64,000 bases of DNA. Source: Atherinomorus stipes (taxonomy: Eukaryota > Chordata > Actinopteri > Atheriniformes > Atherinidae). Shown piece after piece: positions 58,250 to 64,000 of this stretch. The notes below the pieces were generated by a model. The model did not search any database. It was not told where the DNA came from and was given only the letters and a program-made list of their open reading frames with translations. The DNA lies in the NCBI GenBank assembly GCA_023101725.1, contig JALJCO010003968.1, positions 496,001-560,000 of the forward strand, written 5' to 3'. The position numbers were made by a program, and so were the translations under genes. Every line of letters begins with the position of its first letter. The stretch's first letter is position 1.

Positions 58250-60924
58250 GTATCACCATGGTGATGACGCAGAATGTAACTGCAGCGTAACTAACAACAT
58301 TTTCTAATAAACATTTTACGTTTATGTTCCATGCAGATATGGAGTTCGACCATGAAGTAAATGATTCTATCATGAGGTTCTTTGATTTCTGCACCAAGTT
58401 TGTGCAGGAAGTTGATAACAACCCATCAGCTGTGGCAGAGGTAGACAACTTCAAGCAGGGTCCAGAGATGAAGGGAGTCCAGCAGAAGATTGCAGCTCAT
58501 CTGGGAGTCCCACACAATCTCATCACAGACGGTTGTAGCAAACGTTTGAATTTTGTTGTGTGGCCTGGATTGTTTAGCCTTTAACAGGTTCTTGAAGATT
58601 CTCCTTTTGCTGCTTTTCTTTAACAACATAACACATGAATTGTTCTTAAATAAGTCGATTGATCCTGCTTGTTCTTTCATAGTTAGTCATCCATTTAATT
58701 TTATGAGGGTCACCTTTGGCTCATATTATATTATATTATATTATATTATATTATATTATATTATATTATATTATATTATATTATATTATATTATATTATA
58801 TTAATATTATATTATATTATATTATATTATATTATATTATATTATATTATATTATGTTATGTTATGTTATGTTATGTTATGTTATATTATATTATATTAT
58901 ATTATATTATATTATATTATATTATATTATATTATATTATATTATATTATATTATATCATTTTCATTAAGTGAATTTATTGGGGGTTTTTTTCATGTGAA
59001 GAGTGAAACTTGTTATTTACAGTATAGCCTTAAATACTGTATTTAAGATGTTGGAACTAATATGTAAGCAAGTTGGTAGTTTTATGATGATCAACTTTCT
59101 TAGCATCTGTAGTGATGCTTGAAAAATTAATTGAATCTGGTGTGTTAAAAAAAAAGTTCACTCTTATGTCTTTTTAAGCTTTTATTTTTTAAAATGTTTG
59201 CAGTTATGTGACTTAACCACATTTGTCTTGCAGTTATGGCTGAAGCAGCATTTTACTTGTGTGCTTATGAGTTCACAATCAAGGCCGTGAACTCACCCTG
59301 GTGTCAGCTCTTTGATGAAGATGATGCAAAGGTAGCAGTGTCACTTTCCAGTTGTATTCATTCACAAAACGATATTCTTTCCTGTGCACCGAGCCTTTTT
59401 TACATTTGTTTTTTTGCAACTCTGGGGACAGTACATGAGTCAGCTTAAACTGTCTTAAGTGTCTTAGCATGAAATGTTTGTGGTAATGGTCCTGCTTTAA
59501 GAATAGAGCCTTTACACAGCAGACTCTGACTTTTCTTTCCACGTCTGCCATCAAGTCGTAATAATTTCCACGATGTTTTCTGTTTTTAAGAAAAAGCCTA
59601 TCACGAGAATGTCATTATAAATCTATTATTCTAGCCTGAGAAGTATTTCAAATCATATTATCCTGCAACTATCATAGAGATTGTATGTAGTAATTAAACA
59701 TGACCAATTCATTTATTTGTAGAATGGATTAAAAAAAAATCATCCACCAATATGAATATTGGTCAAGTTTATCCAAAGTACTTAAGTCTGTTGATTTAAC
59801 AAGGGGAAAAAGAACAAGAGGGTTACATGGAAGGTTTTCCGTAAAGCTGTGACAATGTGGCGCTCAAGCTAACCGCTCAGGCACTTCAGCAAATCAATAA
59901 TGTACTTTGGGCTGAGTACGAGTGCATTTAAGGACAGAAACCAGTTGAATTTATAACCACAAATGCTAGAAAGTACAGTCCTGTCAATTCTGGCTCAGAA
60001 ACAATACACCCTGAGCATGAACAAAAATAATGCAGTTATCTTTTTACAGGTCTCTGAGGAAGGTGAACAGTCTCTTCTGATCACTACAATTATTTGTACT
60101 TTGCCACATATTCATTTACTGAGGAACACTTTGCCATTTGTTCTCAAAGAAAGTGCTTTGTGTTCTGTAGTATACCATTAGTAAGATGACCTGAAATCTC
60201 AGGTTGCATCAATCATTGCCTTAAATAATGTCAAGCACATCCTGAAAGTACTCATCATACTTCATAGCACAACTGCTTTAGCTCTGTCTGGTTCAACAGG
60301 TTATGGAGTTTGCGAGTGACCTAAGGGAATTCTGGAAAAGAGGCTATGGTCATGATATTAACAAAAAGTCGAGCTGTATCCTCTTTCATGACCTATTTAA
60401 CCGGCTAAACAAAGCAGCCAGTGAGAACAAGTAGGTGAAGTTTCAGTCACCTGTACTGACTTATTGCATGCTATTCTTTGCTGGCTCTTCTTATTCTTTA
60501 TAATGTTCACTGTCACATGTTTGGTTTTAAACCCTCCAGGTCAGGCCAGCAGGTGACTGAAGCTGTGACAGTCCAAGTCGGCCATGCTGATACCCTTCTC
60601 CCACTGCTTACACTTCTGGGATTCTTTAAGGACAGTGAAGCCCTGACATCAACAAACTACGCATCTCAGAACCAGCGCTCCTTCCGCACCTCCCACATGC
60701 TACCATATGCTGCTAACTTCCTCCTGGTGCTGTACGACTGTGGAAGAGGCAACCTCAGACTGCAGCCATTGCTTAATGAGAGGCCGGTGACTTTCCCCGG
60801 TTTGACTGAACAGCAGGCCTCCATGCCGCTCTATGAAGATGTTAAAGAGTACTACAGGGATCTGCTGAATGGGTGTGACTTTGAGAAAGAATGTCAGATG
60901 TTCAACAATCCTGTTGAAGCTTAG
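57685..60924 (+). CDS. minpp1: Multiple inositol polyphosphate phosphatase 1 (five exons)
   Basis: Histidine-phosphatase superfamily enzyme that dephosphorylates inositol polyphosphates (InsP6, InsP5 and others), and 2,3-bisphosphoglycerate in some species, in the secretory pathway. The join is 57685-58249, 58337-58531, 59234-59331, 60300-60430, 60540-60924, with GT-AG throughout and consistent phases, giving 457 aa (human 487). The start is the ATG before a hydrophobic signal peptide (about residues 1-24). The catalytic RHGTRYP is at 76-82, the conserved ITSSKHRC at 163-170, and DMEF, MRFFDFC and FDEDDAK follow. The proton-donor motif is GHAD (344-347), where human and most MINPPs have GHAE. 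The C-terminus ends NNPVEA, without the SDEL-type ER-retrieval signal of human MINPP1. No stops or frame breaks. Confidence 0.94.
58337..58531 (+). CDS. minpp1: minpp1 exon 2
   Basis: Acceptor CATGCAG|ATATGG, donor AGACG|GTTGTA. Starts inside an Asp codon (DMEFD) and includes MRFFDFC and FKQGPEM, matching the family order. The intron before it is just 87 bp. Confidence 0.93.
58722..58957 (+). repeat. (TTATA)n satellite in minpp1 intron 2, variant core
   Basis: About 235 bp of pentanucleotide units. A block of (TTATG)n at about 58854-58884 sits inside the (TTATA)n array, with one phase slip (ATTAATATT) near 58800. Apparent YYI-repeat ORFs here are an artefact. Confidence 0.92.
59234..59331 (+). 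CDS. minpp1: minpp1 exon 3
   Basis: Acceptor CTTGCAG|TTATGG, donor GCAAAG|GTAGCA. Encodes the EAAFYLCAYEF ... KAVNSPWC ... FDEDDAK segment, typical of MINPP1. Confidence 0.93.
60300..60430 (+). CDS. minpp1: minpp1 exon 4
   Basis: Acceptor TTCAACAG|GTTATG. Donor AACAA|GTAGGT, chosen because reading through it would hit TAG. Encodes LREFWKRGYGHDIN and SSCILFHDLF, conserved in the family. Confidence 0.92.
60540..60924 (+). CDS. minpp1: minpp1 exon 5 (HAD motif, stop)
   Basis: Acceptor CCTCCAG|GTCAGG. Encodes residues 330-457: VGHADTLLPLL (residues 343 on), FLLVLYDC, FYED-like YEDVKEYYRDLL, C-terminal Cys pair, stop TAG at 60922-60924. Confidence 0.94.
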
Positions 60925-61215
60925 GCAGAAAGTTTCTGTGGGTTTTTATATTTGCCAGATGGAATAACTGATTATAAATAATCTACAGTACTTTAAATAC
61001 CATAGCTTTCAGGAAAGGTCTACATACTGTAAAAGATATAGCTGTTTTAAAAGGTTTCTTAAGAAAATTTGATTAATTTAGCCACTGGGTCATTAGCGTA
61101 ATTGATTGTGCAGGATATTTCAATATGTTTAGCAACTCTGATATAACAAATTTGCTCAACCCCACTTCTGGAAATGTAGATATTCTCAGTACATTTAAAT
61201 AAAAAGAAGACTGCA
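60925..61215 (+). other. minpp1: minpp1 3' UTR (inferred)
   Basis: A canonical AATAAA at 61198-61203 follows the stop by 274 bp and would end a short 3' UTR. Later signals cannot be excluded. Confidence 0.5.
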
Positions 61216-61417
61216 GCGACATGTTGACACCATAGGTTGACACATATTGACTGTGCATAATATCTGAATGCATAATATTTGAATATTATGAAAACAGTTT
61301 TTTGTTTTTTTTAAGTCAATCTATTAAATTCAGAAACAACTGCTTATTGGGAATCTTTATGCCAGTAGCATATCATGTAGCTGGAAATGTTGCTTATTTC
61401 TTTAAAACAAAACAAAA

Positions 61418-61440
61418 AAGAAAGAAAGAAAGAAAGAAAG
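61418..61440 (+). repeat. (GAAA)n microsatellite
   Basis: Five to six GAAA units downstream of minpp1. Confidence 0.8.
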
Positions 61441-61830
61441 TAAAAACCTGTTTGCTGTTAACATTTAGCCAAATGACAGAGTGTGAGCGTTCCAGTAAGG
61501 CCAAGTCCTTCAGATGAAGGTTTCAAAACTTATTTAAAATACATAAAACCATGTTAATTGAAAAAAAAAAAGCTTAAACCAGCATATGGAGCAATTAAAA
61601 TAGTCAGAAAATCTAGAGGAATTGGGGTAAAGAAAGAACAAGGCTGCAGGTCAACGCTGAATGGCATGCTTGGAATGTAAGAAATCCTGAGACCCCAGGC
61701 AATGCCGTAAAACAAACAAACATCAACTGGTAAAAGGGCTCAAGAAAAACATTGCCCCCAAGTTAATTGCTTGCTACCTTAAACCATCACTACAGAATAA
61801 AACATAGCATTGGCCACGGATTTTTATTTA

Positions 61831-63675
61831 GATTGATTGATTGACAAGGTTTATTTGAACTTTATGGCAACATAAAACAAACAGAAACAAACTGAACAAA
61901 CAAACTGAAAACAAACAAAAACAACAACAACAAAAAAACAAGTTCAAAAGGAGTGGGTGGAAGCATGAGCTTATCTAGTCCCACCCTAGGAACATACTAC
62001 AACTTCCATTCATTATGCCAATATAGTCTTTCAGAAATCATCACACAGTCCTATAATAAACTAGTTATCATAACTTTGTTTGACCAATATCAATTCCAAA
62101 GGAATATTTTATCTTCATATAATTGTATGTTGTAATAATAATTATAACAATAACAATGTAATAATGATATAGTAAAACTATAATAAAACTATATATATAA
62201 TAAAACTATCAAGTTCCTATAACTTGCAAGCTCACCATAATTACAACACTGGAATTATACAGTCATAATAATAACATAGTAACAACAACAATAACTCTAA
62301 TACTGAACTTAAACTAGTACTACTACTGATGATAATAATACCAATAATAGTTATTATATTAAACATGATTATTGGTGTATATTTTTGTGCTGTTGGAGTA
62401 TTATGTTTTTATATGTTGATTAAAATATATGAATAGTAGGACATTGCCTGTGTTTCTTCCCCAGCCAGTTCCACAGCTTGACTCCACAAATAGACACACA
62501 AAAACTTTTTCTAGTTGTTTTCACTAGGTGCAACTTAGATTTTGTTTTATCTCGTAACTGATATGCACCATCTCTGTGGCTGAAAAGATTTTGTATATTG
62601 AAAGGTAATAAGTTCCTGCTAGCTTTATACATTATCTGTCCTGTATGATAATTAACCAGATCATGGAGTTTTAGTAACTTGGAGTGTAAAAACAAAGAGT
62701 TTGTATGATCCAAATAACCAACTTTATGTATAATACAGATAGCCCTCTTTTGTAATATTAATAGTGAATGTAATGTACTTTTATAACTATTACCACAAAC
62801 CTCTATACAATATGTTGGGTAAGGTAATATTATTGAACAATAAAGAATATAAAGTGATTCATAATTAAGTATATGCTTAATGTTATTTATAATTTAGATA
62901 TTTTTTTGCCACTTTATTTTGTATGTATCTAATGTGGGACTTCCAACTGATTTTGTTATCTAGTATCACTCCTAGGAATTTTATCTCTTATACATGTTCA
63001 ATATTTTCATTATCTAAAATGATGTGTGCATCATCTTCATTTTTATAATTACCAAAAATCATTACCTAAGTCTTTCCTATATTTAGTGATAATTTATTGC
63101 TGTCCATCCATTTTTTAAATTTATCCAACTCATTGTTTATAGTAATAACTAGCTGCTTATAATCCTTTCCAGTATAAAGTATAGTGGTGTCATCAGTAAA
63201 TAAAGTTAATTTTTGTCATTTAGAAACTTGAAATATGTTATTAATGTATATATTAAACAGTTTGGGGCCCAACACTTACCCCTGGGGGACCCCACAGGCA
63301 TTTTCCATACATCCAGATACATAGTCACCCATTTTCACAAACTGTTGTCTTCCAGATAGCTAACTTTTGATCCAGTCCAGTGCCACTCCCCTAACACCAT
63401 ACAATTGCAGTTTGTTATGAAGTATTGTATGATTTATTATGTCAAATGCTTTCCTGAAGTCAATGAAGATGCCAATTGCATGTTTGCCCTGATCAATGCA
63501 TTAACTATTTCTTCAGCTGCTTCCATTATTAGGAAAGTTGTTGAGCGCTTTGCTCTTAATCCATACTGACCCTGGTTCAGTAGTTCATATTTGCACATAA
63601 AATTTTCCAATCTTTTATTAAAAAGTTTTTCTAGGTTTTTGGAAAATTGTGGGAGTGACACTGGCCGGCATCATA
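61831..63675 (-). mobile_element. LINE (L2/CR1-type RT), 5'-truncated, antisense
   Basis: The minus strand encodes, with interruptions, RPVSLPQFSKNLEKLFNK (63667-63615), GLRAKRSTT, a FTDD catalytic motif at 63200-63189 (usual FADD/YADD), ENACGVPQG-like text near 63300, and a C-terminal 'LHDLVNYHTGQIMYKA' stretch (62670s). It ends at the right side of the minpp1 gene with CAAT repeats (61831-61843, GATTGATTGATTGA on plus), a usual LINE microsatellite tail. Stops and frameshifts show it is inactive. Confidence 0.75.
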
Positions 63676-64000
63676 ATAATTTACTAAGATCTGTCTTACG
63701 AATTTAATCCCATACTTTTACATTTATATCCCCAAAATCACCCCAAACTAAACTGTTTATATAGGCTATTTAGCTCTAGGTGATAAACTGGTCTACTTGC
63801 AGTCTTAAGCATGTAAAAGTTTTGGTGCTTTATGTGATTAAAGATGTCCCAAAATTAAATCTGAAACTGTTGAGTAGGAATGTGAAGTTTAACTAGAGTA
63901 ACTTCAGTGCTGCCATAAGAAAATGTGATTTGGCATAGTGGTAAATTAAATGTTATGTTTTGCTTAAAGAAAAAAAAAAAAAAAGAAGTTATTTGTTTCC
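63676..64000. other. Terminal stretch, nothing recognised
   Basis: AT-rich, with a poly(A) run at about 63968-63984. No exon seen. Confidence 0.5.

Noticed and set aside
57882..58454. 190-codon minus-strand frame
   Set aside because: Shadow of minpp1 exons 1 and 2, crossing their 87-bp intron.
58553..58973. Frames rich in Tyr-Ile repeats
   Set aside because: Translation of the TTATA pentanucleotide satellite.

Overview
This window reads as chromosomal DNA from a ray-finned (probably percomorph teleost) fish. The evidence is two spliced vertebrate genes with canonical GT/AG junctions, AT-rich introns and intergenic DNA, and a fish-type repeat load (hAT, Tc1/mariner and piggyBac-like DNA elements, L2/CR1-group LINE remnants, microsatellites). 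There are no operons, bacterial-type genes or CRISPR arrays. Most open reading frames in the window are random or repeat-derived.

Layout. (1) 1-27.46 kb: no protein-coding host gene recognised. It holds LINE fragments, a 136-bp hAT MITE with an exact 8-bp target duplication (8269-8404), a G-rich tandemly duplicated block (15.25-16.39 kb), a promoter-like stretch near 16.5-17.05 kb, and a 3.9-kb nested transposon complex (22732-26680). (2) 27.46-56.5 kb, minus strand: a complete sphingomyelin synthase 1 gene (sgms1). It has five coding exons (408 aa), a roughly 2.2-kb 3' UTR, one 5' UTR stretch with two upstream ORFs, and an inferred non-coding first exon near 56.0-56.5 kb. The roughly 22-kb first intron is packed with DNA transposons, including a hAT inserted in a Tc1. 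(3) 57.68-61.2 kb, plus strand: a complete five-exon multiple inositol polyphosphate phosphatase gene (minpp1, 457 aa), head-to-head with sgms1. (4) 61.83-63.68 kb: a decayed antisense LINE.

The two host genes are functionally separate. SGMS1 is a Golgi membrane enzyme that makes sphingomyelin from ceramide and phosphatidylcholine. MINPP1 is a secretory-pathway histidine phosphatase acting on inositol polyphosphates. Their divergent layout only suggests a shared or adjacent promoter region of about 1.2-1.6 kb.

I found no convincing new biological system. The points most worth following are: the minpp1 product, which has HAD in place of HAE at the proton-donor motif and no C-terminal ER-retention tetrapeptide; several transposons dated relative to each other by nesting with exact target-site duplications; and a palindromic array containing two perfect TCTCGCGAGA motifs.
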